A stretch of DNA of 64,000 nt from Steromphala cineraria (GCA_916613615.1 OU744724.1:20880171-20944170); one strand, 5' to 3'; numbered from the stretch's first letter, positions 37,939-51,285 are shown. The notes: generated from the letters alone by a model not told the origin. Translations and numbers: made by a program.

Positions 37939-38284
37939 CTGTGTGGTGGAAACTCCGCACAGTGTTTGCGGCGATGAGTCCTCTCCCTTTGACGTCTTTT
38001 AACGGACTCTGTGAGCCCGGACGGCTGCGAAGACGGTCGTATAGCTCCAACATGTACTCGGGTATGTCCGCTCGTCTGTCAGGTTTCGGACGTTTCTTCA
38101 AACCAAAAATGTTCAATAAACTAGCTTCCACAGTTTTCAGAAACTCGGCGTCTTTTCGAACAGATGCTCTGTTGTCAGTTGATGCGGATCTGGATTGTGA
38201 CGCTGCGAGGAGCCCTGAGCTGGGAAACACCAAGGAGAAGCTAAGCAGGAGCACAAGACTGCTTGTCATGGAGACCGCGCTCAT
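37939..38284 (-). CDS. BMP2/4: BMP2/4 (Dpp) preproprotein, first coding exon: signal peptide and N-terminal prodomain
   Basis: This exon encodes residues 1-115 plus the first base of codon 116 of a secreted TGF-beta superfamily ligand of the BMP2/4/Dpp class. The ATG at 38284-38282 has A at -3 and lies 14 nt inside the exon, downstream of a good acceptor (pyrimidine-rich tract then CAG at 38301-38299). Residues 1 to about 25 form a signal peptide with a Leu/Val/Phe-rich core. The prodomain follows, with family hallmarks LLNIFGLKKRPKP, IPEYMLELYDRL and ANTVRSFHH just before the splice site, all close to vertebrate BMP2/4. The donor is CAG|GTAAGC at 37939/37938, phase 1: the G joins AT of the next exon to make Asp116. 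A second in-frame Met at residue 6 is a less likely start because it has T at -3. The two-coding-exon layout with the junction after the RSFHH motif is typical of BMP2/4 genes. Confidence 0.95.
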
Positions 38285-38298
38285 GCTGAACTGGACGC

Positions 38299-38440
38299 CT
38301 GCAAAGAAGAAAAAATAAAATTAAGTCAAGGACATGAAGGGAAACAACTAAATCAATCATATTAAAATTTAATCATTTAAAAGAAATAATTTCAAAAAGC
38401 AATAGTGTGCGGCGGAAGAACTTTGTTATGAATTATTCAC
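38299..38440 (-). other. Probable short intron in the BMP2/4 5' UTR (142 nt)
   Basis: Directly upstream of the ATG exon is a strong acceptor: an AT/T-rich tract ending TTTTCTTCTTTGCAG. The nearest good donor on the minus strand is CTTAG|GTGAAT at 38441/38440. The 142 nt between them are clearly AT-rich, while the sequence on the far side of the donor is GC-richer, as expected for intron and exon. The acceptor is convincing. The donor is the best nearby candidate, but a more distant 5' exon cannot be excluded. Confidence 0.55.
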
Positions 38441-38950
38441 CTAAGGTTCATTCAGAAATACTGGCATGGGCCAGTGCAGGTGTGTCTAGTCCGGTGTACA
38501 AGTTGACAAGTGACTGAGACTCTTGTTACCGGATGGCCTAACAGAACAGCACAGCTCAGAAATGATATCGACCTGACTAATGAATAATCAATCGCTCGAT
38601 TTGTCGCCTGATGAGTGAGTGTGAGAGACTGAGGCAGGTAGAAGCAACGGAGTGACTCGCAGACTGCTGCATTGAAGCACTCGTAGACGGCGAGTCTACT
38701 GGCGACCAAGGCATAGACAGACTGGAAGACTGGTGCACAGTCAGACTGGAAGGTGCGCAAGACGGACGGGAGACAGGTAGGTAGTCCGTGGACCTGAGCG
38801 GACAACGTCATCGCCGATGAAGTCTCATGAGATGCAGGCAAGAGGGAGGGAGGGAGGGATGGGGGAATTGAAGGGTTTGTTGTGCCAGGAAGGGTCACTT
38901 GGTACATTTACCGTCCCTGCAGTCTCGTTCCAGTGAGCTCCGTACATCAC
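38441..38950 (-). other. Probable BMP2/4 5' untranslated exon / proximal promoter region
   Basis: This higher-GC tract lies immediately upstream of the proposed 142-nt intron. It is pyrimidine-rich on the minus strand, with repeated CAGTCT/CAGTCTG words and a CCCTCCC run near 38843-38866, resembling an initiator-rich 5' UTR. It contains an ATG-started open frame of 151 codons (38907-38452) whose composition (Ser/Pro/Leu/Cys-rich, no family match) does not look protein-coding. If the transcript starts upstream of 38907, that frame would be a long upstream ORF. The 5' end of the exon cannot be fixed from sequence, and no TATA box stands out. Confidence 0.42.
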
Positions 38951-41900
38951 ATGTTTCATCTCCAACCAGAGGCGACTTTCTCTGACACTCATTCATAAAC
39001 TACTAGTTTACCTCATACGTCTTGAGACTGTTTGAATATCATACCGCGCATGTAATTACACCCAACTGGCGCTATGATATATCGCCCTACTGATTTCTAT
39101 GATTAAAATTGAGCATTGAATGGAATGATTTTTTTTCCAAAATACGGGTCGACAGAAAGATTTATTGGTGAGCTGTCAGCTCCGCTGCAGGGTCCGAAAC
39201 TTTGACACAAGAACGTAAATTAAAAGCTTGTCGAATGGAAGTGTCAGAGCAGCCTACACTACTACGGACAATTAGTCTTGCGGTTTCAACTTCATCCAAC
39301 GTGCGAGGTTTTTAAGCTTCCAATTAGCGCCACACAAGGCATATGCCATGGAGTCGGTCCCCTGCACGACAGCAAGCCGTAAAGAACACCTGACAAGCGA
39401 GACCTAAACACAGACAAGGCGCAGTTCGGAGCTGCGTTCCCATGTGACCTAGTATGCGACCAGGTGATGGTTCTACCTGCTCAAACATGGCAGTCATACA
39501 GGAGGTTATGTGCAGGTGAAATAAGATAACCACAGATCGTCATCATTTAACCATAAGCAAATGTTCAAGGAGTATTAATTTGAGGGCTACAGTAGGGCAG
39601 TAGTTAATCTAGATATGTATGGACCCTAAAATACATCATTTTCTAAAAAGAATACCACTGCACTCAAAAGAAGTTAAACAGTATTAACCAGTATTAACCA
39701 GAGATCATTATTTCATAATATAAGATACGAGTACCTGTTCCTATATTATAAGTTCATATTACAATTTTGAACCCAAAACTTCATTCTTTAAACGGTGTAT
39801 ACGGTGTGGGTGAAACATGATGAACCGTAGATTGTCTTCATAAAAAGAAAGTTATTGTTCTTTAAATCGGAATATCATTATTGTGCAAAATTACAGGTCG
39901 CAGTAGTTATTTTTAGTGTAGAACCCAAATAAGTCATTTCTTGATATTGTCATTATTTTAATTTTTAAGACAAACACTTGTACTATACCTGAGGCATTTT
40001 TTCACCTATAGGGCCGTATATCTTTAATTTATAATATATGGTAATGTGGGCAGATGACAACATTTTCTCATTAAAAAAGTCAATGTTTTTAAGATTTACA
40101 TTATAAAAATACATTTATATTACATTGTACAAAATGATTACTGGAATGCCAATATTCCATTCTCTTAATGTTTGTTTCATGATTAAAAGATGAAAGAACT
40201 CCCTGATATTGAAAGATTCTCGATTACAAGATCTTCATTACATACTCTCCTTTACAACATCTAAAATAACTGAAAAACTGTGTTTGATCATATATTGATT
40301 GATTTAGTATAGTAATAATAAATAGCATACAAAATTTGGTATAAAAGGAAAAAATTGTTTTCACATAACAAATGATATATAACTACAACGTCAGATATTT
40401 TAAAGGACAAAACAGAACAAAATTACTTAGGCCTACATGAGAACATTTATCTGCATAACGAACGTAAAGCTTTATAACACAACGCGACTTGTGTTACTAA
40501 CATATATTCAACAATAGTAATCCTTCATGAAAACGAAAATAGCATTACGGTGTTTTTGTTCATTTAACGTGTATTCACCTTGTGAGGTATAGCGAACGCT
40601 GCCCCCATGAAAACCCCCACGTTCCCCCATTATCCTCCCCTCCCTCTTACATTAGCACATCTCCCCGCTGATCAAGTGCGAATATAAGGTACGCTATGAC
40701 AACTAGCCCTGTGATGAGGGCATTCCAACAAAAAAACAAGAGGTAAATATCAACACCTTTGCCTGAATGTTCATGTCATATCGCCAGGTATTCGTCTCCG
40801 CCCCCTACAGGTATATACTTACTCAGGATATATTAATTACGTAGTTATATACATCACAGCACATTGGTCGATTTCCGTGCCGAACTATGCTAAACGAGTC
40901 TCAACGGTGTTCATGAATGAAAATAGCAACTTGTCATTTTTAGATACACTCACATTGTTTCTAAAGGGGTTTGTGCATTCCATGTCTATCAAAATGTATT
41001 TTTTGTGTGTTTTGGTTAGATAATATAATTATTTATTATGTGACAAAAAATTAAACAATTGATATTAAATTATCCCGGCAATAGACCACAACTGTCTGTT
41101 TCGAACTACCAGAATGTAATCAAAAATAAAATTTCGATCATATCCAAAAACTATTTTCATAAATGTAGTTATTACTATTATAATAACATTAAAAATTTCA
41201 AAAAACCTTACCAGAATTCCATAACGTAAGTCCATACCCATGCGGGCGATCAGCTATTGTTAAACAACACATATGCAGTCTTGATCATGTCTTTCCAAGA
41301 AAATAGAGAAATTGTAACTTGATGTCACTGTAAGTTCAACGTAATTCCAAATGTTTAAGCACAGTATAGGTATCAGAGTATGAATGGAACATCCCGACTC
41401 CCCAAGTCTTATAGCCAGCCTGAGATCTGTCATTCGCGAGCAGTGTTCACCGTACGAATGATGTGACTCCGTTAACTCAAAGCAAGGGCGAGTAACTCTG
41501 TCCGCCTTCCTTCACCTCGCGGCTACCTTGTGCTTCTTACACGGTTTTCAATCATATTGAAACAATCGCTTACAAGATGAACTTGTCAACGATATATATG
41601 TATTTTATTTGTGTTCCAATGAAATTTGTGACCAAAAAGAAATAAAATACACATTTATTCCATGAAGTTGATCGTTGTTCTCACAACAAATCAATCAAGA
41701 CTTCATTGGTGATTAACACACTGACACGTGTAATTGACATGGTTAGTTGATTCCATGATTGACGTTGATTGAAGTTGTAAATACATAATGACACGCTCTG
41801 CACGTGTATATTACGTATTTTACTGATAAAAGAGTACTTGTTTGTTAGTTTTAAAAAGATTACTTGTTTGTTCATTTGGAAAACACCCGCGGCGGATGTT

Positions 41901-44900
41901 GTATGTTAAAGTCCTACAAGTACACGATTCCCAATTTTCTACTTTCAAATTGAAGTTCATATAAACCTAGGTACATTTCTGTCATTGTTTGAATTTATAA
42001 CGAAGATTTCACTTTATGATGTTGTGAACGTAAAAAGATGTGAATCAAGCTGTATGGCTTTCAATTTTACGCAAACTACGCAATACTGGTATCAAACGTT
42101 TTGTCACCTTAATATTGTTTGCGTCAAAGTCAGGTATGTATATTCTGTAAGAAACAAATGACGTTCCACTAAACAAACCTTAACCGTAACAACTTCCAAA
42201 AGCACAAAAAAAAAGATGAAGAAAATGATCCTATATTAAGTTCTATTTCTCGTCTTCAATAAAATATGAATGTTTCATATATTTCATTTTGTTTCAAGCT
42301 ATAATAATTTCATAAATAGAACATAACTTATGTAAAGCATATGACCGTAAGGTATGAATGGTCATATCTCCTTGTTTGTACTACTGACATAAACAGTTTG
42401 TAATCACTTAGAAAGCGTTCCATTGCACATTGTATACGCACTGTTTGCAGTTTGTCTGAATCCGAGTATCATCAGTAAAGCTGTACGTACAGGGAGATTC
42501 TGGAGTGGATACCGAATATCATGTCGCAGTTTATCCTGCTTCTGGTACAAGTCGAAAGTGGTTTTGACAGATCGCAACCAAGTTCACGTTCCATTTGAAA
42601 GACATTACATCACATTTGCAAAATGTTTAGCTTAAACGTGTTTGGTGTTGTTTTCAAAGTTTACATTTCTCATAAACGGTAATTAAAATGTTATATCCTA
42701 TTGCTATGAAGAACACAAGGTTTTGGTGAAACGTTTTAAAAAAAATCATAATTCATAATTTCATATCATACTAACACTCTTACATATATCCCCTGAAGTA
42801 TTTTCGTTTCCTTTTTGCATTTTGATTGGATATAGTAATCGTTTTAATGGTTCAAGTACGTTTTACGGCCATTTAAGTGATGCGATGCTACAACTGCAGA
42901 AAAAGACAAAGTATCTTCATTGGCTGTGAGTAATTAGTTTCAAATTGGAGAGACGTTGGGCGGTTTTCAAAGAGGTTTCACTTTACCAGTGACTTAACTC
43001 TGTGACTTAAAAACACTTCAACTGACAAAGCAGGTATCTTGTGCTGTTTTATACAAGAGATTTCAAATGGAAATAACTCCTTTCTACTCAAGGGCGCTCC
43101 TTACCCTACATGATAAATTGTTCTCTTTCGGGTCAGATTTTTTTCTCACAAATTCTTCTTTTACACTAAAGAATGCTAGATTTAGCTGCACGGAAAACAT
43201 TATTAATATATAATTATATATAAACTTTGTGTTTTCGATATCACCATAGAACTTATTTTCTTTACCGATATTAAAAAAGAATATCAAACTTAATTAATCA
43301 AATTTATATGACATAAACTAATTAATGCTACATATTTCACTCCGGTGGAGATGCTGTACTTTACTTTTGACTTGAAATATATTTCTATATATTAAATATT
43401 TTGACTTTGTATTTATTATTGTGTACCACTGATGTTGGTTTATTGATAATAAAGCTGTTGAAACTGAACTCCAATTGAGCGTCGTTAATTTCACTTGTAC
43501 CCATGGCGATATGATTACGTAAACTCTGCTTATGATGTGATTGAAATCAGAGTGTTTGTGTTGACGTGGCTTGTGTGTAGGACGCCGTGTCGTACAGGTG
43601 AGTGGCGACACCAGGTAACTCTGTTCACTAATCACATCCTAATTAGTGTAGGAGCTCATTCAGAGACCACTCAGTGACTGGGATGTTCTTATAAACGGCT
43701 CATGCTACCACAAACACTCCTAATCAGCCCACAGTGTTTATACAAGGGATTAAGCTCTAACTGATTTAGTTACGAAAGGAAAACGAAGATGACCTAAGTT
43801 TGTTTTGAAAATAAAAAAAAGCAATACACTTGTAAAACACTAAGTTAACACGGATTTGAAGATTCACTTTACACGTGGGTGAGGGAATTCCTTTTTCGAT
43901 GTGCTTGGTTATATCACGGGCGACTCACTTTGAAGCAAACAATTATTATTCAAAGTAAATGGGTTCATTTAAATCGCATTTGTCAACAAGAGAACATACT
44001 GCTTTCTTGTGTAGATTTCAACCGTAAAATACAGACTGTAAAGACTCAAATTTCCAAACAAATTAAACAGCAAGCGTATTGGGAATTAACGCTGAAAAAT
44101 AACATTAAATTGCTCTGAAATGGCACTTTGCCTCAATGAAAGCAGCCTACAAGTTGAATGAAACGAGCCCTTACTCATACACGCTATGAAGAAAGTCATA
44201 AAATGAATGCATTTTTAAAGCCATAGCTAAAATCTCGATTTAAGCTCAAAATACCGAGTTCGGGTGCTTTATCCTGATAAAGCGCATATGGAACAATCCA
44301 AGAAATATGGACAAACCTAAATGTAATTAAATGATGCAGCATAAGGCGTTATGAATGAAGGCCTAGAGACCTTCTGTTAGGGGAAAGACAGGATATAGTA
44401 TATATCCCCAGGCGGACAGATAGTTTTATTCATTTCATACTGTCTCATCACTCATTTTTCACTGCAAGTGCGCTTCATAGCATTTTTACGTAAAATAATA
44501 CGAAATATTTTAATCGGTGGGATGTGTCAGTAATGGATATGGATAGCGACTCCATCCGTTATCTTAATACCTACATCAATTACTTTGACGTAGTTTACGG
44601 TAGTGTCTTGTCACATTAACCAATCACAACAGAAAATGTGCAATTTTATAAGTATAATTATAAAAGTACAAACGAACTACAACACCTTTGAACAACATTA
44701 GAGTTAAGGTTTAAAGAAATGTTCGAATCGTTCTGTAACGACCACTTCAAAATGTATTAAAGTATCTTAAGACATTTTATCACACGTACAAAATTAGCTT
44801 TGAGTATAGTTATGAATCGATCTGTGAAGGAACATTTGGATATTTATGTCATATACCTTTAAATTGTTTTACTACATAGGCATTTTTGATAAGTGATTCC

Positions 44901-45264
44901 TATATTTCCGCAGATGAATGCTATACGACTAGCCGGTTACTGCGAGCCTTGAGGGTCTGTGGATCAGTTCTCTGAATAACCTCGCTCGGACACTGCACCT
45001 AGGAGTGTTGGAAGTTGATACAGGACTGGCTGTGGGCCGGGTTCGAATCTGGAGTATGTCATACCGTTTGAAGCCTTCCTACACACAGGCAAACAATACT
45101 ACAGCAACTGATTCCCCTTATCACGACCAGGGAGGGAGGGAGGGGTTCCCCAGTCCCACTATGGCATTTGGAAAGCACGGCTTTGTTTGAGAGTGCCTAT
45201 CGTCAAAGCTATAAAGCAAGATCCGAAGTAGGTGAAAAGGCCGTTACTAACGCGTCTGTGGTCG
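38951..45264. other. No gene recognised; DNA immediately upstream of BMP2/4
   Basis: AT-rich from about 39550, with a non-repetitive GC-richer stretch at 38951-39540 next to the proposed 5' exon that may be promoter-proximal control DNA. A GGGAGGGAGGGAGG run lies at about 45130. Open frames show no family features. Confidence 0.6.
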
Positions 45265-45640
45265 GCCTGGGTTGGGACTCTGAGGGGTTGGGACTCTGAG
45301 GGGTTGGGACTCTGAGGGGTTGGGACGGGGGAGACCATGCAAGGGTGGGAATTCTGAGGGGTTGGGGATAGGGTACACAGGGGTAGGGATTCTGGGGTCG
45401 GATTCCGTTGAGGTTGAGTATATCAGGGGTAAAGAAGATCCTTAGGGGTCGGGTAGTACGGATGAAAAGGGTGGGTCGGATACCGTTAAGGGGAGGGTGG
45501 GTACATCAGGGGTCGGGGACAACGGACGTGTCCATAAAGGTTGGGTCGGGATTCTTTTGGTGGGGTATATCAGGGGTAGAGAAGACGCAGAGATAAGACA
45601 AGGGGTAGGGTGGTCATCGACGGGTGTTTTTTATTTATGC
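45265..45640. repeat. G-rich tandem repeat with quadruplex potential
   Basis: Perfect 16-bp units GTTGGGACTCTGAGGG start at 45271, 45287 and 45303, with a partial unit at 45319. Irregular GGGG-containing repeats (GGGGTAGGGATTCTGGGG type) follow to about 45640. The many closely spaced GGG/GGGG runs on the plus strand satisfy the usual G-quadruplex pattern. No gene. Confidence 0.88.
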
Positions 45641-46199
45641 TGCGGAGTGGGGTAGATTTGGTTGAAGGGTAGGTAGAAGGAGATGTGCCAAGAGAAGAAG
45701 TCGTTTTCATTATAACTGTCAGTTTCATATTGCTTAAGTGCTTTACTACAAATCATGTCACTCAGATATCAGTTTTTAAAAAGAAATATTTATGTACATA
45801 AACATAGTTTACATTTCTAAGCTCACAAACAACAACTCAACATGTTTGTGACGTAGTATATGAACAGGATGAAGCTGACAAGACTGTATAGTGTATGGTG
45901 TGAGATATTACTATGTTTTTATTACGGAAATGCGAGGAAGTCAGGTTAGCTTGAAGACAGCTTATTTTACAATCGATGTCACTTGAACAGTTCATGTTCT
46001 TATTGACGTGTAACCACTTCAAACAGATGACCTGTATGATAAATATATAACATTTCCTCTACGCTGTGAAATTTATCATTTGAAAGCGATAAGTGTATTT
46101 TTTAACTGTTTCGTGTCAAGGTATGCTCCAGGTAAGCGTCTGGCTCCAACTCTTTTATTAACGCACAGTACAGGTGTGCTGACAACCTGTCAGCTCCAC

Positions 46200-47480
46200 T
46201 CCATACATTAGGAAAAACGCCGCGGATAGCGTACAACATTTAGAGACAATAGATCGGACGCTAAAGCGACGTGACATGTGCTCTGCCGGCCAGGTGAAAA
46301 CACGTAGTGTATTTAGTTGAGTAGGTGGTGCACCTGTGAGAGATATGTAGATAGATCTATGTATGCAGGTATGGTAGGTAGGATATACTCACGTGTGGGG
46401 GGTCGTGTTGAACCCGAGCTGTACTATACCGGTCGGGCCATGTGTACGCTGGGTCCGGACCGATACTGGACCACTGTCTCTGTCTCTCCTCTCTCACTCT
46501 CCCCTAGACCCACATAGCTTCATGCCCCACACAGAAAACATAAGATAATAATATTTTGTGCAAGTTCAGTGGCTTGTAAATTTTCCGCTGGTTGACTTTG
46601 TGTCGGCGTGCACAGGTAGACTAGGAGAGAGCCCGTGACATTATATTAGAATGTAGCAATCCCGGTGCGGACAGGCGACTGTCACATGTCTCGCATCTAC
46701 CCCCCCTCATTGGGGGCCGCTAGGCGTGCAGGCCTCCACACACACGCCCGATGTAGAGTGTAATCCAACATCGCCGACACGGGCAAACATGTAACAAATA
46801 ATTATTTCTCCTCTCGTGCATTGATGAACACGTAACTCAGCTAGCATTTCCCGCTGAATCTATTATCCATTACTGATACGCTCACAGCGCAGTCATTCCG
46901 TGATTTTTTTCTTAACTCCGAAAACGTAAGGCTTCCTTTAGTTGCTCGCTCAGTGGCTGACTGGTGGATAGATACAGTGAAGAAACATGTTTTCATATTC
47001 CGACCTAGCCTGATTGTTCTGGCTCTATGTGTACGTTACGAGCCCTTTCCCTGGCAAATTGTAGTCTGATTGGCTGAGCGGCCGGCCTGCCCGCTTGGCT
47101 GTCTGACGGCGAATAGAGAAGACGGGGATAGATCGCCACAACAGTCAGCATGATAAGCCCCTGTAGGCAGGTAAGTGGAGCGGGGTCCTGACGCTTCAGT
47201 CGCTAGTTGCAACTCACTCGCCGGCTCATCAACACCCCTCCGAGTAGCTCCGCCGCGGAGTCAAGTCCTGTGAGTCCAAGTCTCAAGCTCTGGCGGTGCC
47301 TCTGACCACCTTCAGGAAGCTGAGTACCGCTACACACGTGGATGAGTGTTTACATCTATCGAGTCTATCTCCTGTACAGAGTTGAGTAGGCTCTCTTACT
47401 ACACGGAGCCTGAGCGAGGGCATCGCGTGTACAGATATCCGTACAGTGTACACTGACAACACGTACAGGAGTTCATATTT
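46200..47480. promoter_or_regulatory. GC- and CpG-richer island, possible promoter (strand unresolved)
   Basis: This stretch is distinctly GC-richer than its surroundings. It carries an inverted CCAAT box (ATTGG at 47069-47073) followed on the plus strand by a perfect 5' splice consensus CAG|GTAAGT (GTAAGT at 47171-47176) and then a CGCCGCGGAG-type patch. That would suit a plus-strand 5' exon, but I find no coding exon downstream. On the minus strand it could be a distal promoter or enhancer of BMP2/4, whose ATG exon is 9 kb away. Short open frames here (e.g. 46317-46517, 47495-47698) are not recognisable proteins. Confidence 0.35.
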
Positions 47481-50400
47481 GTAAATCAGTTGCGGTGTAC
47501 GAGTGTTTTCGTCAACTGTTCAGACATTTTGCTGAGACTTTGAGAGAGAAAGCTCTTCATTCTATGATTACAAAGAGACAACAAGAAGCCACTAGCCGGG
47601 TGGTAATGAGAGCGCGTCCCCACTCTCTCGTTCTGTCTGCCGGACGCGCAGTCAATCAATTAAAAAAGGCTATTGTATTGTGTTGTGTGATGTTGTAGCT
47701 CCCTTTGTTCCACGGTAATCACACTAGATCTGCTCATATACAGCCAGTGAAGTTCGCCATTTACCTTCAACTCACTCTCCCAACCCAGTCATATCGTCCT
47801 CATGATCCACCGTATCTAAACCCTCAGTTACACCTTGACATATTGGTGTTAAACTGCATGTTACAATTGAGAAATAAGACACTTCCTTACATTTGAATAA
47901 ATGATGTAAGATATCATTTTTACTGAAACACTACACCTCTGCACACAGAAAAAAAACCAAAAAAAACCAGCAAAGATTTCTCTCTCAAGCCTCTTACACA
48001 ACTATTATAACAACTCTCGGAGAAGCGAAATGACAAAGAAAGACGATTTATTTACAAATTTGATGAAATTGGATTTGAGCTTTCATGTTAACAAAATATA
48101 CAAAAACGGGAACCACAAAAACTACCTGAACCAAATTTAAACAATTATGTTATCTTTTAATAATAAATGAGTATATAAAAGAAATTAACCCAGTCAGTTA
48201 AAAAAAACAGACAAAATGTATAAATTGATAAAAGTATGACATAATTTTAAATTGCAATATATTTATGTTAAAAATTTTCTTTTAGATAATCAACATATTA
48301 AGGAAAATACAGACATGAATTTCCATATAAATTTATCTTATAACAAATCTACACATAAGAAACACTATCCATGTCTGACAGCACGATAGTTAACAAGAAA
48401 AGAAACCAAAATTACATTCACACTACTTACATTACTTATATTATCTTACCGAAAAATGTTTACAATAAACCAGATTGATGATTTATATAATAGCAGCTGC
48501 ATTTTCCTTCAAATTTTGTTCGAAAACGTCATTGTCAAGTAATATAGACATGCATGCATGAATACGTCAAGTTTCGGAAATTCGTATAATATTTTCTTCA
48601 CTTAAACGCATATAAAAGTATAAATAAGTTCTAATACGATTCGAAAACTAGAGCCTCGGAGAAGAAGAGCAGTAGATATGTTGTGTGTGTATTCACAGAT
48701 TTGTCATTGTACACCAGCCAAGCTTCAAGTATTGCAAATATTGACTTGTAAAACTGGGATATAGTATTACAGACTTAGTTTGTATAAGAGAAATGATTTT
48801 AGATCTGTTGGAGCGAATGACTCGGTGATTGTTGTATAAAACGGAATAGGATCTTTTTCTTTTTTCAATTTTCCTCAATTTTGTCAAATAAAACCCAAAA
48901 TAAGACACAGGACAGTTTTGGAGAAAAAAAATTAAATGATAAATAAACTGTGTTTCATCGTTAGTCTTTACCAACATTCTTCCTTTCTCAATGTTTCATA
49001 TTTTAACCTCTTTATAACAAGGTTTTATAAATAAGTGTAGTCATAAATATTTGCAGGTTTGCCACTTTGATAAAACATAAAATTTGAGTGTATGCAAAAC
49101 GAGTATTGTATGTAACCAATTATTTAGATTTGGTACATTCAGCTAATGGCTGATGTGTTAGTTACCAATTACGTTTATAAAGAAGTAAAAACGATTTGTC
49201 ATCGATGATTTGTTTTACCTCGGCTGCTTTTAAATAAAAAGAAAAAGAGAATGTAAAGATTTTGTGTTTACAAGCCCTTTTTATCTTAATTGACAACAGC
49301 TGTCTGAGAGAGAAAATATTACTCTAAACGCCTCTCTTCCTAATAAAATGGAATTTTCAAAGATTATGTGTAAACAGGCTTTTTAAAAATATTTGTGTAT
49401 TAACTGAAAGAGTAAAATGAAGTCTAAACGCCTTTCAAACACCCTAGTCTAATGAATGAGAAGATAAAAGAGTTTGTGTTAAAATTCTGTTCACATGTCT
49501 CTTTGACCATCTAGGAGAGTAAATTTTAGTCCAAACGCCTCTCAAGAATCCCTATAGTGTGGGGTTTAGATGGACAGTCACCCCTTCACCTTGTCCCCCA
49601 TACAGTAGCAGGTGCGAGCTAGTGGGGGTCCCAGGACTCGAGCAGTGGGGTGAGGGGTAGAGTAGGGCAGGGTAGGGTGAGTGAGGGGCCCTATAGAGGC
49701 ACCATAACACCCGGGGGAGGTACTCCATCGCGAGATGACACCCCTCAACACTTGCCTGGTGTCTGCACGTGGGACACCTGTACTTCACCCCGGACACCTA
49801 GAGATACTATATTGTCTGATGTTATGCTTTAGTGCTTTATACGCACGCCCTCTCCTGACGACTAGGTTTATGTGCCTCCCTCGTCCCATCTGTACTAGTT
49901 TGCAGTGCTGTCTCTTCAAATACCACCAGGGGGTCCACAGTAGCGGAATTCTTCTCTCAGACGTCATCGGTATTTTGGGGTTCACCAAATACCAAAGCGT
50001 GAACTTTCTTGAAACCTACACATTCTTTTGAAAGTAGTTCGACTAAGTTCTGGGTTAACATCTATTTCCATAATATTGGAAACGTTGGAAAGAATTTGAA
50101 TTTACGTAACACTTCCGGATCTAAGTTTAAATCAAATAATTCGATGTCGAAATACATTGAAGTGCATTACATTTTACATGATCATTCTGTAATAACTACC
50201 ATAAAGCTATATTTTCCATGGAATTATAACGGTAGTTTATATTTGTTGATCTATCAGAAGAGCACGGTTATTTAAAGATATAAGGAAAGAGGTTACACGT
50301 GTCGTTTCAATGCAAGTGAATGGTCCAACCCAGAAACTCTACCCCACGTGTCCCCTTACCCGACCCCACCCATTGGCCCCACCCACATGTGTTTGATCAG

Positions 50401-50799
50401 CCCGGGTGTGTGACATTGCTTCCCCTCCCCACCCCTCCCCCTCTGTAAGACAAGCAGCCTTCTGGATGGGTTCAGCTCTTGTACAAGGAGGAACAGGGGT
50501 GAACTGAAGGAAGAGAGTATCTCGTGACATGTTGCCCTGATCAACCAGCTAGAAATGCAAATATTTTGTACACGACAGCCTGCCATCCGAAAAACACACA
50601 CACATAAACGCGCAGCCATGTTAGATTTTGTGAGTTGATCCCTGCTAGTGGATCCTCGTCACGATCTTGTGTGTAAAGTTGAGACCCCTGAAAGTGAAAA
50701 GTCGGAGCGGGGTATTACTCGGGGATGTACAAACACACACGGGTACCTGTCCGGGCTGAAGGGGATCTTGGGCACTTTCTTCATGTGAAACAGTTGCTT
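47481..50799. other. No gene recognised; intergenic DNA
   Basis: AT-rich from about 47900 to 49540. It becomes GC-richer with C/G-runs at 49540-49960 and 50330-50480. No exon, RNA gene or delimited mobile element was seen. Confidence 0.6.
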
Positions 50800-51285
50800 T
50801 CTCATCAGTTTCTGTCTCTGCAGTTGATGTTTTATCACTTGTCTCTTCTCATCACATTTGTTATAGGTTGATGTCTCATCTCTTCTGTCACCAGTTGATT
50901 TCTCATCACATTTGTTATAGGTTGTAGTCTCATCACAGTTGTTATAGGGGGATGTCACATCCCTTGTATTACCAGTTGATGTCTCATCACTTGTGTTACC
51001 AGTTGACTTCTCATCACATTTGTTATAGGTTGAAGTCTCATCACATTTGTTATAGGGGGATGTTACATCACATTTGTTATAGGTTGATGTCGCATCTTAT
51101 GTATTACCAGTTGACTTTTCATCACATTTGTTATAGGGGGATGCCTCATCACTTGTGTTACCAGTTGATGTCTTATCACATTTGTAACAGGTTGATGTCT
51201 CGTCACATTTGTTATTGGTAGATGTAGCATCACAATTGTAAAAGGTTGATGTTATCGGTGGATGTCTCATCACTTGCGCCATGTT
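50800..51285. repeat. 27-bp minisatellite
   Basis: Units of 27 bp built on GTTGATGTCTCATCACATTT plus GTTATAG or GTTACCA. A multiple of three keeps frames open on both strands, giving spurious Ser/His/Cys/Tyr-rich frames. Units vary at several positions. Confidence 0.93.

Noticed and set aside
37842..38318. 158-codon plus-strand frame opposite the first BMP2/4 coding exon
   Set aside because: It is the antisense shadow of the coding exon and has no family features.
38452..38907. 151-codon minus-strand frame as a separate secreted protein
   Set aside because: Composition is low-complexity Ser/Pro/Leu/Cys, no signal or domain is recognisable, and it fits better as 5' UTR of BMP2/4. It is kept only as a possible upstream ORF.
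44930..45070. tRNA or SINE at a GGGTTCGAATCTGG word
   Set aside because: A B-box-like word exists at about 45041, but no A box or cloverleaf stems at suitable spacing could be found.
50952..51221. His/Cys/Tyr-rich repetitive protein (possible metal-binding or shell-matrix protein)
   Set aside because: Produced by the 27-bp minisatellite, with frames equally open on the other strand, so coding is not supported.
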